64,000 bases of DNA from Corallococcus interemptor (GTDB taxonomy: Bacteria > Myxococcota > Myxococcia > Myxococcales > Myxococcaceae): assembly GCF_003668875.1 (NCBI RefSeq), contig NZ_RAWM01000012.1, forward strand, positions 47,546 through 111,545, read 5' to 3'. The position numbers and the translations under genes were made by a program. Each line of letters opens with the position of its first letter. Within the stretch, counting starts at the first letter, position 1. Positions 1 through 8,657 of the stretch are shown piece after piece. Under the pieces are notes generated by a model that saw only the letters and a program-made list of their open reading frames with translations, made no database searches and was not told the DNA's origin.

Positions 1-530
1 GCGGCAACATCGAGGCGGCGTACCACGACGAGATCTACCGGCTGACCACCATGGACGGCCTCACGCAGATCTACAACCGCCGCTACTTCGACGAGCAGCT
101 GGACCGGGAGCTCTCCCGCAGCCGCCGCTACGAGCGCGTGCTGTCGCTGGTGATGTTCGACCTGGATCACTTCAAGGACGTGAACGACACCTACGGGCAC
201 CTGGCCGGGGACTCGGTGCTCAAGCAGCTGGCGTCCACGGTGCGCACGCGCATCCGGCGCGAGGACGTCTTCGCCCGCTACGGCGGCGAGGAGTTCGGCC
301 TGCTCCTGCCGGAGATCAACCTGGGCGGCGCGCGGCAGCTGGCGGAGAAGGTCCGCAAGCTGGTGGAGCGCCAGCGCTTCGAGTTCGACAAGCAGGTCAT
401 CCCCGTCACGCTGTCGGTGGGCGTGGCCACGCTGGAGCCGCACCACCGCGAGCCCGCGGATCTGGTGCGCACCGCGGACGAGCGCCTCTTCGAAGCGAAG
501 AGCCAGGGGCGCAACCGCGTCTGCGGCTGA
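1..530 (+). CDS. GGDEF diguanylate cyclase, C-terminal part (5' end outside window)
   Basis: The reading frame (codons from base 3) is open from the window edge to the TGA at 528-530, so only the catalytic end of a longer protein is visible. GGDEF domains condense two GTP into the second messenger cyclic di-GMP. The signature is GGEEF (about 290-304), the active variant. It is preceded by an RxxD motif (R-R-E-D) exactly five residues upstream, the product-binding inhibitory I-site, so activity should be feedback-limited. A D-L-D-H-F-K metal/nucleotide segment is also present. The N-terminal sensory or receiver part cannot be seen. The first in-frame ATG at 51 lies inside the conserved start of the domain and is not the true start. 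The gene converges on the acyltransferase gene, 25 bp away. Confidence 0.9.
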   Translation, partial: GNIEAAYHDEIYRLTTMDGLTQIYNRRYFDEQLDRELSRSRRYERVLSLVMFDLDHFKDVNDTYGHLAGDSVLKQLASTVRTRIRREDVFARYGGEEFGLLLPEINLGGARQLAEKVRKLVERQRFEFDKQVIPVTLSVGVATLEPHHREPADLVRTADERLFEAKSQGRNRVCG

Positions 531-555
531 CGCCCCCGAAGTCCTTGCGTCCCCT

Positions 556-2628
556 TCAGCCCGTGAACACGGAGCGGCGCTCGCGCAGCAGGGCCTGGAG
601 CATGCCCTGGATGGACTCGCGCGTGCGCTCGGTGAGCCGCTGCACCTCGCCCAGGTCGTCCGCGGACTCCGGCGCCAGCCCCTCCATGGTGATGGGCTCG
701 CCGAAGCGGATGGTCCACTTGGCGGGCAGCGGGCCCGGCGCGGTGAGCGGCAGGGACGGGAACCCGAGGAAGCCCCCGGGCAGGCGGCCCAGCAAGGGAG
801 ACGTCTCCTCCGCGCCGACGATGGCCACCGGGACGATGGGCGCGCCGGTGCGCAGGGCCAGCTTCACGAAGCCGCCGCGGCCGAAGCGCTTGAGCCGGTA
901 GCGCTCCGCGAACGGCTTGCTCGCGCCCTGGTAGCCCTCCGGGAAGACGACGAGCGGCCGGTGCTCGTCGAGCAGCCGCAGCGCGTTCTCCGGCGAGGCG
1001 CGCACGGCGCCCAGGCGGTTGAAGAGGGTGCCGAGCATGGGCGCGTGGAAGACCTGATCCTCCACCAGCCAGCGCGACTCGAGCAGGTCCGGCCGCTCAC
1101 GCTGGAGCGCCTGCGCCATCACGAGGCCGTCGTAGGGCAGGGCGCCGGAGTGGTTGGCCACGAGGATGGACGCGCCCCGGGGCACCTGATCCACGCCCTC
1201 CACGGAGACGCGCCAGTACTGCTCGTACAGGAAGTCCAGGACGGGCTGGAGGCTCTCCACCAGCCCCGCGTCCTTGCCGTACTCGTCCAGCCGGCTGCCG
1301 CCGCCGGTGCCCAGGCTGGTGCGCATGGCCTCCATCAGGCCGTGCATGGCGCCCATGGCGCGGCCCAGGCCTTCGCTCGCGAGCGCCTGGCCGGCGATCT
1401 CCTTCGCCAGGGAGAACATGCCCGCGGCGCGGCCCGCGAAGCCCGACGGCGCGGCGGGTTCCTCGGGGTGGTCGAAGGAGGCCTCGCCCTGTCCGGCTTC
1501 CTCCAGGCCGGGGTCCTCACCAGGGTCGCTCACGAGCGACAGGGGCCGGCGGCTGGGGGGCAGCTCGTCGTGGGATTCGTCGGGCAGCTCCACCTCTGGC
1601 TCCACGTCCGTGGGGGCGGCGCCCTCGATGATGGAGACGGAGATGTGCACGCCGTTCTCCTCCACGCGCTCGACGCCGGTGACCAGGTCGTCCTCGTCGG
1701 GGTCCATGGGCGCGGCCATGCCCTCCGGGTCGCGGCGCCAGGCGTCCGCGGTCCAGACGTCCCCGGAGTTCTCGGCGGGCGGCACGTCCTTCGGGTCGCG
1801 GCTCCAGGCGCCCGTGGGCCAGGCCTCCGCGTCCTCGTCCAGGTCGCGCGGATCGCGCTCCTCGTCGGAGGGCAGGGCGCGCTCCTCGAGGTCGCTGGCG
1901 TTGCGCTCCATGACCTCGTCCACGGCGACGCCCGCGGTGGCCTCGGCCACCTGGGTCGCGACGGCGGTGGCGACCTCCCGCTCGGACGCGTCGCCGTTGC
2001 CCTCGTCCAGCACCTGCCGCACGGCGGACTCGGCCACCTCGGCGACGAGCTCCGTCGCGAGGACGCGCTCGATGTCGTGCTCCGGCCCGTCGTGTCCCTC
2101 GAACAGCCCGTCCACGGCCGTCTTCGCGGCGGCCTCCGCCGCGTCCGAGGCGATGGCCTCCGTCAGGGCGCGGTCCACCTTGCGCTCCCGCGGACGCGAG
2201 CCGTGCACCTCGTCCGCGAGCACCCGCGGCCGGGCTTCGTCGGCGGGGCCCGGCGTGGAGGGCTCGCGAAGGGGAGAGACCTCCTCGCCCGCGGGATGCG
2301 CGTCGTGTTCGTGCTTCGCGCTCCCGCGTCCGTTCGCGCGGGCCTCGAACTTGTGGACCTTGGCCGCGGGCGTCCTGGGTCCGGCCGAGGTCTGCTTCGC
2401 CTCCGCGGCCTTGCTGGCCTTGGGCGCCTTCGCCTGGGCGCCGGACCCGGACTTCGAAGCGCCGCCCTTGGCGCTCTTCGCCTTGCCCGCTGGCTTCGCG
2501 CCCTTGCCGCCCTTGGACGCCGCGGACTTCTTCGCGGTCTTCGCGCCGGCCGCGTCGTCCTTCACCTCGCCCGTGCGAGGCGCGGCGCCCCGCTGGAAGG
2601 GATCATTCCCGAGGACACCCTTGGTCAT
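556..2628 (-). CDS. Lysophospholipid acyltransferase-like protein with long low-complexity N-terminal extension
   Basis: The 690-residue protein has its acyltransferase (PlsC/LPLAT) domain only at about residues 465-690. Motif I is N-H-S-G with a downstream D at residue 500, and motif III is V-F-P-E-G at 561-565. The family transfers acyl chains to glycerolipids at the inner membrane. Residues 26-80 are Lys/Ala/Gly rich like histone H1 tails. Residues 153-245 hold about three degenerate Ala/Glu-rich helical repeats. Residues 268-302 contain a twice-repeated W-x-x-x-A-W-x-R-D-P element in an acidic stretch. These parts are not family features. The ATG at 2628 has an AAGGAG site and overlaps the stop of the upstream dehydrogenase as ATGA, so the pair is translationally coupled. 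The lipid substrate cannot be told from sequence. Confidence 0.85.
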   Translation of the reverse strand: MTKGVLGNDPFQRGAAPRTGEVKDDAAGAKTAKKSAASKGGKGAKPAGKAKSAKGGASKSGSGAQAKAPKASKAAEAKQTSAGPRTPAAKVHKFEARANGRGSAKHEHDAHPAGEEVSPLREPSTPGPADEARPRVLADEVHGSRPRERKVDRALTEAIASDAAEAAAKTAVDGLFEGHDGPEHDIERVLATELVAEVAESAVRQVLDEGNGDASEREVATAVATQVAEATAGVAVDEVMERNASDLEERALPSDEERDPRDLDEDAEAWPTGAWSRDPKDVPPAENSGDVWTADAWRRDPEGMAAPMDPDEDDLVTGVERVEENGVHISVSIIEGAAPTDVEPEVELPDESHDELPPSRRPLSLVSDPGEDPGLEEAGQGEASFDHPEEPAAPSGFAGRAAGMFSLAKEIAGQALASEGLGRAMGAMHGLMEAMRTSLGTGGGSRLDEYGKDAGLVESLQPVLDFLYEQYWRVSVEGVDQVPRGASILVANHSGALPYDGLVMAQALQRERPDLLESRWLVEDQVFHAPMLGTLFNRLGAVRASPENALRLLDEHRPLVVFPEGYQGASKPFAERYRLKRFGRGGFVKLALRTGAPIVPVAIVGAEETSPLLGRLPGGFLGFPSLPLTAPGPLPAKWTIRFGEPITMEGLAPESADDLGEVQRLTERTRESIQGMLQALLRERRSVFTG

Positions 2629-3566
2629 GACTGGCTCCTTCTGAGCGCCGAGGCGGCGTCCCTGACATGGTGGAGGGGCACGAACCCCAGCGCGGACTCG
2701 GCGCGCTCCCCGTCCGCGACCCAGGAGTAATGCATGTAGTCGAGCAGGGCCACCGGCAACGTGCTCGCCCCCACCACCCCGAGCGCGCGAAGTGCGCCAC
2801 GAAACAACGGCCCCGGCAGTGGGAGCGGTTGCGCGCCCGCCTGCCGGATGAGCCCCGACAGGGGCAACACTCCCCGGCCCACGATGTTGAACTCTCCCGC
2901 CGCCTCCGCCCTCAGGGCCAGGTGCAGCGCCCGGCCCGCGTCCTCCTCGTGGATGGCCTGCCAGAGCGGGTCGAATCCCAGAAGCGTGGGCACCACCGCG
3001 TGCGACAGCAACCGCGTCGCCGGATTGTCCAGGCTGGGGCCGAGCAGGGGCGCGAACCGCAACACCAGCGTGCGGGTGTCGGGATTGCGCTCGCGGAACG
3101 CCCGCACCTGTCCCTCCACCTCCACCTTGTCGTTCACGAAGCGGCTGTGCGGACAGCCGAACAGCGGAGAGCCCTCGCGCAGCAGCGCCGGGTTGTTGCC
3201 CCGCGCCCCGTACGTGACCGTCAGCGACGGCACCACCAGCCGGGGCAGCCGCGCCCGGCCCACCGCCGTCAGCACGTTCATCGTGCCAATGACCTCCAGT
3301 TCGTGCGCCAGCGGGCCGTTGAGGATGGGCCCGAAGAGGAACGCCAGGTGAAAGAGGGCGTCCACGGGGCGCTCGGTGAGCGCGTCCGTCAGCTCGGCTT
3401 CCGCGTCGTAGCGGGTGAGGTCCACGCGGTGGAACTCCACCTTGCTGATGGGCGGGGGCTCCTTCGTGTCCAGCACGAGGATGCTCTCCACGCCGGGGTC
3501 CGCTTCCAGCCTCGGCAGCAGCAGCTTGCCGTAGTCGCCATTGGCGCCTGTCACCGCGATGCGCAT
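2625..3566 (-). CDS. Atypical NAD(P)-binding short-chain dehydrogenase/epimerase-like protein
   Basis: The N-terminus carries the Rossmann dinucleotide loop T-G-A-N-G-D-Y-G of extended or atypical SDR proteins. A D-L-T segment follows the third strand, as in NAD-dependent epimerases. The usual catalytic Y-x-x-x-K is replaced by F-V-N-D-K, so ordinary SDR redox chemistry may be lost. Atypical SDRs often act as binding or regulatory proteins. I chose the internal ATG at 3566, which starts directly at the first beta strand and has an AAGGG upstream; an in-frame ATG at 3596 adds ten residues. The stop overlaps the acyltransferase start by four bases, suggesting joint work on a lipid or isoprenoid-like substrate. 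That link is inference. Confidence 0.8.
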   Translation of the reverse strand: MRIAVTGANGDYGKLLLPRLEADPGVESILVLDTKEPPPISKVEFHRVDLTRYDAEAELTDALTERPVDALFHLAFLFGPILNGPLAHELEVIGTMNVLTAVGRARLPRLVVPSLTVTYGARGNNPALLREGSPLFGCPHSRFVNDKVEVEGQVRAFRERNPDTRTLVLRFAPLLGPSLDNPATRLLSHAVVPTLLGFDPLWQAIHEEDAGRALHLALRAEAAGEFNIVGRGVLPLSGLIRQAGAQPLPLPGPLFRGALRALGVVGASTLPVALLDYMHYSWVADGERAESALGFVPLHHVRDAASALRRSQS

Positions 3567-3698
3567 CGGGCCCTTGCCTGCTCGGATCACTTCCATTCGC
3601 AGGGGCGGGTGTTAGCCCAGCCGTCCAGGAATGTCAGCCGAGTGCGCCAGTGATGTTCTGGACAACGTCATCCAGGTGGCGGAGGGTGGCTGATCGCC

Positions 3699-5591
3699 AT
3701 GTCCCGAATCGCGCGCCTGAGCGACGTGCTCATCAACAAGATCGCCGCCGGAGAGGTGGTGGAGCGCCCCGCCTCCGTGGTGAAGGAGCTGTGCGAGAAC
3801 TCGCTCGACGCTGGCGCCCGCACCGTGCGCGTGGAGCTGGAGGCCGGCGGGGTGGGGCGCATCACCATCTCCGACGACGGCCACGGCATGAGCCGCGCGG
3901 ACGCCACGCTCTGCCTGGAGCGCCACGCCACCAGCAAGCTGCGCGAGCTGGACGACCTGTTCCACATCGACTCCATGGGGTTTAGGGGCGAGGCCATCCC
4001 CGCCATCGCCTCCGTGTCCCACTTCACGCTGCACACCGCGGAGCCGGACGCGCACGAGGGAACGAAGATCACGGTGGACGGCGGCGGCCCGCCCACGGTG
4101 GAGGACGCGCCGCCCCGCGTGGGCACCGTCATCACGGTGGAGGACCTGTTCTACAACGTGCCCGCGCGCCGCAAGTTCATGCGCCAGGGCAACACCGAGC
4201 TCAAGCACTGCGAGGAGGCCGTGGTGCGCCTGGCGCTCGCGCACCCGGAGGTCGGCTTCTTCGCCTCGCACGAGGGCAACGAGCTGTTCTCCAGCCCCGC
4301 CAGCGGACACGACCCGCGCGAGCGCATCGCCGCGGCCCTGGGCCCCGCGTCCTTCGCGCACCTGTTCCCGGTGGAGGAGCGCCGGCTGGGCGTCGTCGTC
4401 ACGGGCTACCTCGCGTCGCCGGAGTACACACTGCCCAACGCGCGCGGCCTCTACACCTTCGTCAACCGCCGCTACATCCGCGACCGCGGCCTCATCAGCA
4501 CCGTGCAGCGCGCGTTCCAGGACTACCTGCCCGCGGGCCGCCAGCCGGTGGTGGTGCTGCACATCGACGTGGAGCCCGCCGCGGTGGACGTCAACGTGCA
4601 CCCGCAGAAGATGGAGGTCCGCTTCGCGGACGCCCGGGGCGTGCAGGACGCCATCAGCGCGGCCCTCTCCCGCGTGCTGCGCGCGGCCCCGTGGCTGGGC
4701 TCGCCGGAGGAGCAGGCCGCGAACCCGCAGCCCCGCGACGCCGCCCACTACGCGCACGCCGTGGAGCGCTTCCTCACCCGCGCGCAGGAGGCCACCTGGG
4801 GCGCGCCGCTGCCCACCGCGATGGATGCCCCGGGCCCCGGAGGCTCGGGCGCCTCGATGCCCGCGCGCCCGATGACGCCGTCGTACTTCGGGCCGGGCGG
4901 CGGAGCCCCTGGCGGTCCGTTCCCCGGTCCGTTCCAGGCCCCGCCGGTGCCGGGCCGCACGCTCGGGTTCGGCGAGGCACAGCCGCAGCTCAACGAGGCG
5001 CCGCCTCCGGGCTACTTCGCGGCGCTGCGCCCCATGGGCCTGCTGGGCAGCCGCTTCCACGTCTGCGAGGGCCCCGGCGGCACGCTGGTGGTGCTGGATC
5101 CGCACGCCGCCCTGGAGCGCGCGCGCCTCACCGCGTACCTGCGCCGGCTGGAGGACGACACGAAGGCGCCGCCGCCGTCGCTGTTCGGCACCACGGTGGA
5201 CCTGTCCCTGGCGGGCGTGAAGGCGCTGGTGGACGGGCGTGAGGCGCTGCTCAAGCTGGGCGTGGACGTGGAGCCCTTCGGCGGCACGGCGCTCGCGCTC
5301 AAGTCGGTGCCGGCGGGGCTGGAGGGCGTGGACCCCCGCGCGCTCCTGGAGGCCCTGTCGCGCGCGCTGCCCCCGCGCAGCGCTCCGCTGGACGTGACGA
5401 GCCTGGCGGAGGCCGTGCGCGTGATGGCCTGTCACGCCGCCCGCCGCGCGTCCTCGTCGCCGCTCACCGACGCGCAGCTGCGCGCGCTGTTGGGCGAGTT
5501 GGACCGCGCGGACTTCACCCCCCTGTGCACGCACGGCACGGTGGTGGTGCTGGAGATGCCGCTGCTGGAGCTGGAGCGGCGCGCTCGCTGA
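3699..5591 (+). CDS. mutL: DNA mismatch repair protein MutL
   Basis: The 630-residue protein couples MutS mismatch recognition to strand removal. The N-terminal GHKL ATPase is intact: E-L-C-E-N-S-L-D-A-G near residues 30-40 (catalytic Glu and Mg-binding Asn), D-D-G-H-G-M, and G-F-R-G-E-A. A Pro/Gly-rich linker spans about residues 355-440. The C-terminal dimerisation domain has D-P-H-A-A-L-E-R at 467-474 where endonuclease MutLs have DQHA(X)2E(X)4E. The second Glu is not at its place. The A-C-H and C-T-H-G motifs are recognisable. Start 3699 has GGAGG about 14 bases upstream, longer than ideal. It is divergent from the dehydrogenase gene and converges on the YCII gene with a 7-bp gap. Confidence 0.95.
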   Translation: MSRIARLSDVLINKIAAGEVVERPASVVKELCENSLDAGARTVRVELEAGGVGRITISDDGHGMSRADATLCLERHATSKLRELDDLFHIDSMGFRGEAIPAIASVSHFTLHTAEPDAHEGTKITVDGGGPPTVEDAPPRVGTVITVEDLFYNVPARRKFMRQGNTELKHCEEAVVRLALAHPEVGFFASHEGNELFSSPASGHDPRERIAAALGPASFAHLFPVEERRLGVVVTGYLASPEYTLPNARGLYTFVNRRYIRDRGLISTVQRAFQDYLPAGRQPVVVLHIDVEPAAVDVNVHPQKMEVRFADARGVQDAISAALSRVLRAAPWLGSPEEQAANPQPRDAAHYAHAVERFLTRAQEATWGAPLPTAMDAPGPGGSGASMPARPMTPSYFGPGGGAPGGPFPGPFQAPPVPGRTLGFGEAQPQLNEAPPPGYFAALRPMGLLGSRFHVCEGPGGTLVVLDPHAALERARLTAYLRRLEDDTKAPPPSLFGTTVDLSLAGVKALVDGREALLKLGVDVEPFGGTALALKSVPAGLEGVDPRALLEALSRALPPRSAPLDVTSLAEAVRVMACHAARRASSSPLTDAQLRALLGELDRADFTPLCTHGTVVVLEMPLLELERRAR

Positions 5592-5598
5592 AGGCGGC

Positions 5599-6024
5599 TC
5601 AGGCCTTGGCCTTCGCCTCGACCTGGGCGCGCAGCGCCTCCTCCTTCGCGCGCAGCTCGCCGGTGGGGTCGCTGGGGGCGAAGTCCTCCGCGGAGGCCAC
5701 CTGGCGGATCTCCACCTCGCCGTCCTGGAAGGGGATGCGGCGCGCCCAGGCGATGGCCTCCTCGCGCGACTTCACCTCGATGATCCAGAAGCCGGCGACC
5801 AGCTCCTTCGTCTCCGTGAAGGGGCCGTCCGTCACCGTGGTCCCCGTCTTGGAGAACTTCACGCGGGAGCCCTTGGAGCTGGGGTGCAGCCCCTCGCCCG
5901 CGAGCAGGATGCCGGACTTCACCAGCTCCTCGTTGAACCTGCCCATCTGGGTCAGCTCCTCCGTGGTGGGAAGCCGGCCGGTCTCGCTCTCCGGGGTCGC
6001 CTTGACGAGCATCATGAAGCGCAT
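5599..6024 (-). CDS. YCII/DGPF-domain protein
   Basis: A 141-residue cytoplasmic protein of the YciI-like dimeric ferredoxin-fold family. The diagnostic D-G-P-F-T-E-T-K-E block and the following A-G-F-W-I-I-E-V strand are present, followed by a helix with E-A-I-A-W-A. Family members with the DGPF block are often encoded beside ECF sigma factors, but none is visible here. Function is otherwise unknown. The C-terminal 25 residues are a charged Ala/Lys/Glu helix beyond the domain. Start at 6024 is set by an AGGAGA site seven bases upstream. Confidence 0.85.
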   Translation of the reverse strand: MRFMMLVKATPESETGRLPTTEELTQMGRFNEELVKSGILLAGEGLHPSSKGSRVKFSKTGTTVTDGPFTETKELVAGFWIIEVKSREEAIAWARRIPFQDGEVEIRQVASAEDFAPSDPTGELRAKEEALRAQVEAKAKA

Positions 6025-6107
6025 GGGGGTGTCTCCTGGAACGTCGGGTTCAAAAGGGCGACGAATGGTAGGGCGCGAAATCGACACGGTGGGGACGGGC
6101 CGGAAAA

Positions 6108-6135
6108 TTGACGCGGCGGGTGCCCCGGCTACGGT
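6108..6135 (+). promoter_or_regulatory. Possible sigma70-type promoter for the outer-membrane protein gene
   Basis: TTGACG at 6108-6113 is followed, after 16 bases, by TACGGT at 6130-6135, about 36 bases before the ATG at 6172. The -35 element is good and the -10 element is poor, so this is a weak candidate. Confidence 0.3.
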
Positions 6136-6171
6136 GTGCGACACGCCTGTAGCACCGGGAACCACGCCTTG

Positions 6172-6903
6172 ATGCTTTGCCGTCTGCCGCTCGTCCTCGC
6201 CCTCGCCGCCGCGCCCGTCTCCGCCCTTGCCCAGGAGGACGGCGACCTGGGGGGCCCGCCGGCTCCCACCAACCTGGATGGCGTGGGCCGCATCACCGTG
6301 CTGGCCGGCTACCGGCTCACCTCCAACGACACGCTCCAGGACGCCTGGCACGGCGCCAACGGCCCGAGCAACGGCCTGGAGCGCGCCCCGATGTCCTCGG
6401 GGGCGCCCGTGGGCGTGGCCACGTTCGCGTACGCGATGTCGGACCTGGTGGAGGTGGGCATCGACCTGTTCGGCACCGCCCAGAACCTGCACCTGACCGA
6501 GCCCGGCCCGGATGGCCCCGTCATCCGCAAGGTCAGCACCGTGTCGTACGGCGCGCTCATCGGCCTGCGCTTCCAGGGCGTGCTCGACATCGGCCCGCAG
6601 GGCCTGGTGCCCTACGCGGGCATCCTCACCGGGCCGGCGGTCATCTCTTCCACGCGCGAGGGCTCGTCCATCCAGGAGCGGGTCTCCCAGGCCTGGGTGG
6701 GCTCGCTTGGCGGCACGCTCCGCCTGTCCGCGAACTGGGGCATCACCGCCGAGTACCGCTTCACCTTCCTGCGCGGCCCCGTCGAGTCTCCGGATCCGAA
6801 GAAGCCGGGACCCTTCAGCTTCAGCCACGGCGGCAACTGGTTCGCGCTGGGTGTGACCTACGCGTTCGCGCCGGATCCGTCCCGTCCCCTGAGCTCGTTC
6901 TAG
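6172..6903 (+). CDS. Predicted outer-membrane beta-barrel protein
   Basis: The 243-residue protein begins with a clear Sec signal peptide (hydrophobic Leu/Ala core, A-L-A-Q cleavage region near residue 20). The mature part alternates hydrophobic and polar residues in strands ending at turns rich in Gly, Asn and Pro, for example I-T-V-L-A-G-Y-R, and ends with an A-L-G-V-T-Y-A-F strand. This is the general look of a small outer-membrane barrel. No specific family was recognised. I chose the ATG at 6172 because it starts right at the signal peptide; an upstream in-frame codon at 6136 would place an unlikely 12-residue head before it. Confidence 0.7.
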   Translation: MLCRLPLVLALAAAPVSALAQEDGDLGGPPAPTNLDGVGRITVLAGYRLTSNDTLQDAWHGANGPSNGLERAPMSSGAPVGVATFAYAMSDLVEVGIDLFGTAQNLHLTEPGPDGPVIRKVSTVSYGALIGLRFQGVLDIGPQGLVPYAGILTGPAVISSTREGSSIQERVSQAWVGSLGGTLRLSANWGITAEYRFTFLRGPVESPDPKKPGPFSFSHGGNWFALGVTYAFAPDPSRPLSSF

Positions 6904-7080
6904 AGCCTCGGGAAAGTTCCAACACGAAAGCAGGCGAGCGCGAAAGAAGCAGGGACTCCGGGGAATGGTGCGCACCAAGGGCCCTGTTGGGGAGCGACAA
7001 AAGAACCCGCCCCTCATCCCGGAGTGTCCCCTAGCATGCGTGAGTCGGCCGAAGTCATTTCCGGTCCCAGGAAGATGTCC

Positions 7081-8061
7081 ATGCCCCCCTCTGAACAGCC
7101 GAAGACTGACCTCGAGAAGGAGCTCTCCGAGCTCCGCCGCGAGGTCATCGAGTCGCGCAACCTCGTCATCAAGACGGACAACCTGCTGAAGAACCTCCAC
7201 GCGGAGGTGAAGGCGGTTGGCAAGCGTCACGAGGACTTCCAGAAGCGGCAGTGGATCTCCTCGGCGGTGGCCTACGCGCTCTTCGCGATCCTGGCGGTCG
7301 GTGGCGCGGTGCTGGTGAACGGCGCGCGCAGCTCCAGCAACACCAATGAACGCGAGCGGCTGGAGAAGCAGGTGGCGGACCTCTCCACGCAGCTGGAGAA
7401 GCAGCGCGCGGATACGACGTCGCACCTGACGGCCCAGCGCGCCGCGGGCGAGGTCTACAAGATGATGACCACGCTGCCGGGTGACGAGCGCCTCAAGGGC
7501 ATCGACGCGCTGGTGAAGCTGGACACGCAGAAGCTGTCCTCGCTGGAGCGCCAGGCGCTCAACGACCGCGCCGCCATCCTGCGCCGCGAGACGGGCGACG
7601 CCGCCTTCGAGCGCGGGAAGATCGCCTTCCGCAAGAACGAGATGAACGCCGTGGTGGAGGACCTGTCGCGCTTCCTGGCCATGAACCCGCCGGAGGCGGA
7701 CGCGCTGGACGCGTCCTTCTTCCTGGGCACCGCCTACAACCAGCTGCGTCAGCACGACAAGGCCGTGCCGCTGCTGGCCCGCTTCGTGGAAGGCGACAAG
7801 AAGTCCAAGACGCGTGACTACGCCATGCTGCTGCTCGCCCAGTCGTACCAGGAGACGGGCGCCTTCGATAAGGCCGCGGACACCGTGCGCGACGCGCTGG
7901 CCACGTACCCGGCCACCCAGTACCTGACGCAGTTCCGCGGCCGCCTGAGCTCCGCCAAGCGCGCCGCCGCCGGTGGCTCGGACGCCGCCGCGGTGCCCGC
8001 CGCCGCTCCGGCCGCCGCGCCCCAGGCCGCTCCGGCCGTGGGCGCCCCCGCCGGCCAGTAG
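7081..8061 (+). CDS. Membrane-anchored coiled-coil/TPR-like protein of unknown function
   Basis: The order is a charged coiled coil (about residues 10-50), one transmembrane helix (about 57-77, Ala/Val/Leu-rich), a second coiled coil with E-K-Q-V-A-D-L heptads (about 85-115), then a helical region that looks like two or three TPR units (about 175-290). It ends in an Ala/Pro-rich tail. The likely topology is a short cytoplasmic N-terminus and a periplasmic repeat domain for protein interaction. ATG 7081 is chosen because AGGAAG lies six bases upstream. In-frame ATG 7036 and GTG 7024 are alternatives without good ribosome sites. No enzyme motif is visible. Confidence 0.75.
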   Translation: MPPSEQPKTDLEKELSELRREVIESRNLVIKTDNLLKNLHAEVKAVGKRHEDFQKRQWISSAVAYALFAILAVGGAVLVNGARSSSNTNERERLEKQVADLSTQLEKQRADTTSHLTAQRAAGEVYKMMTTLPGDERLKGIDALVKLDTQKLSSLERQALNDRAAILRRETGDAAFERGKIAFRKNEMNAVVEDLSRFLAMNPPEADALDASFFLGTAYNQLRQHDKAVPLLARFVEGDKKSKTRDYAMLLLAQSYQETGAFDKAADTVRDALATYPATQYLTQFRGRLSSAKRAAAGGSDAAAVPAAAPAAAPQAAPAVGAPAGQ

Positions 8062-8114
8062 CAGCCCCCAGGCCGTCGCCGTCCGGACGGTGCGCAAGGG
8101 AAGCATTGCCACCC

Positions 8115-8143
8115 GGGGTCCAGGGTCGTAAGACCTGGACCCC
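8115..8143 (+). promoter_or_regulatory. Perfect 10-bp hairpin abutting a GTG start
   Basis: GGGGTCCAGG at 8115-8124 pairs with CCTGGACCCC at 8134-8143 across a nine-base loop. There is no T-run, so it is not a classical terminator. The 3' arm ends one base before the GTG at 8144, where a ribosome site would be expected. It may slow transcription of the upstream gene or block translation of the downstream one. Confidence 0.5.
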
Positions 8144-8653
8144 GTGTCCGTTCCAGACCCTCGGAAAGATCCCCGCTTCCGCGTCTACCGTGGCGTCGCG
8201 TACGCCATCCACATCACGCTGGCCACGCTGGTGTCGGCGTGGCTCATCTGGAACGTGGGCCACTCCGTCGCGGCCATGACGCCCGAGCGCCCGCCGTCCG
8301 TGACGCCGCCGCTCACCGTGCGCGAGTGCCTGGACGCCGCGGACGCGCACTGGAAGGACCTGGAGTCCGAGCGCGAGAAGCTGGTGCACGTGCTGCCCGC
8401 CCGCAAGGTCGACCAGGAGTGGATGCGCTTCCGCACGGACTGGCTGACGCGCGTGCGCAAGTCCGAGTCCGAGTGCGCCCTGGAGTCGAGGGATCCGGCG
8501 CGCGTGGAGCTGCGCTCGGTGTTCCGCCACCTCACGCGGGTGCAGGACCTCTACACCATCCACGCGGTGCAGTACGCGGGCGAGGTGGGCGGCGCGGTGG
8601 ACGCGCTGCACGCCGCCTTCGACACCGCGCGCCGCAAGGACAGCGGCCGCTAG
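8144..8653 (+). CDS. Small single-pass membrane protein, unknown function
   Basis: The 169-residue protein has a basic N-terminus, one transmembrane helix at about residues 17-43, and a soluble helical domain with two Cys (in R-E-C-L and S-E-C-A). Charge pattern suggests N-in, with the helical part in the periplasm. No family was recognised. GTG 8144 is the only start that keeps the whole helix, since a TAA lies in frame at 8129 and the next candidates fall inside it. No Shine-Dalgarno is visible because a strong hairpin occupies that position. It converges on the lipoprotein gene, four bases apart. Confidence 0.65.
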   Translation: MSVPDPRKDPRFRVYRGVAYAIHITLATLVSAWLIWNVGHSVAAMTPERPPSVTPPLTVRECLDAADAHWKDLESEREKLVHVLPARKVDQEWMRFRTDWLTRVRKSESECALESRDPARVELRSVFRHLTRVQDLYTIHAVQYAGEVGGAVDALHAAFDTARRKDSGR

Positions 8654-8657
8654 GCCT

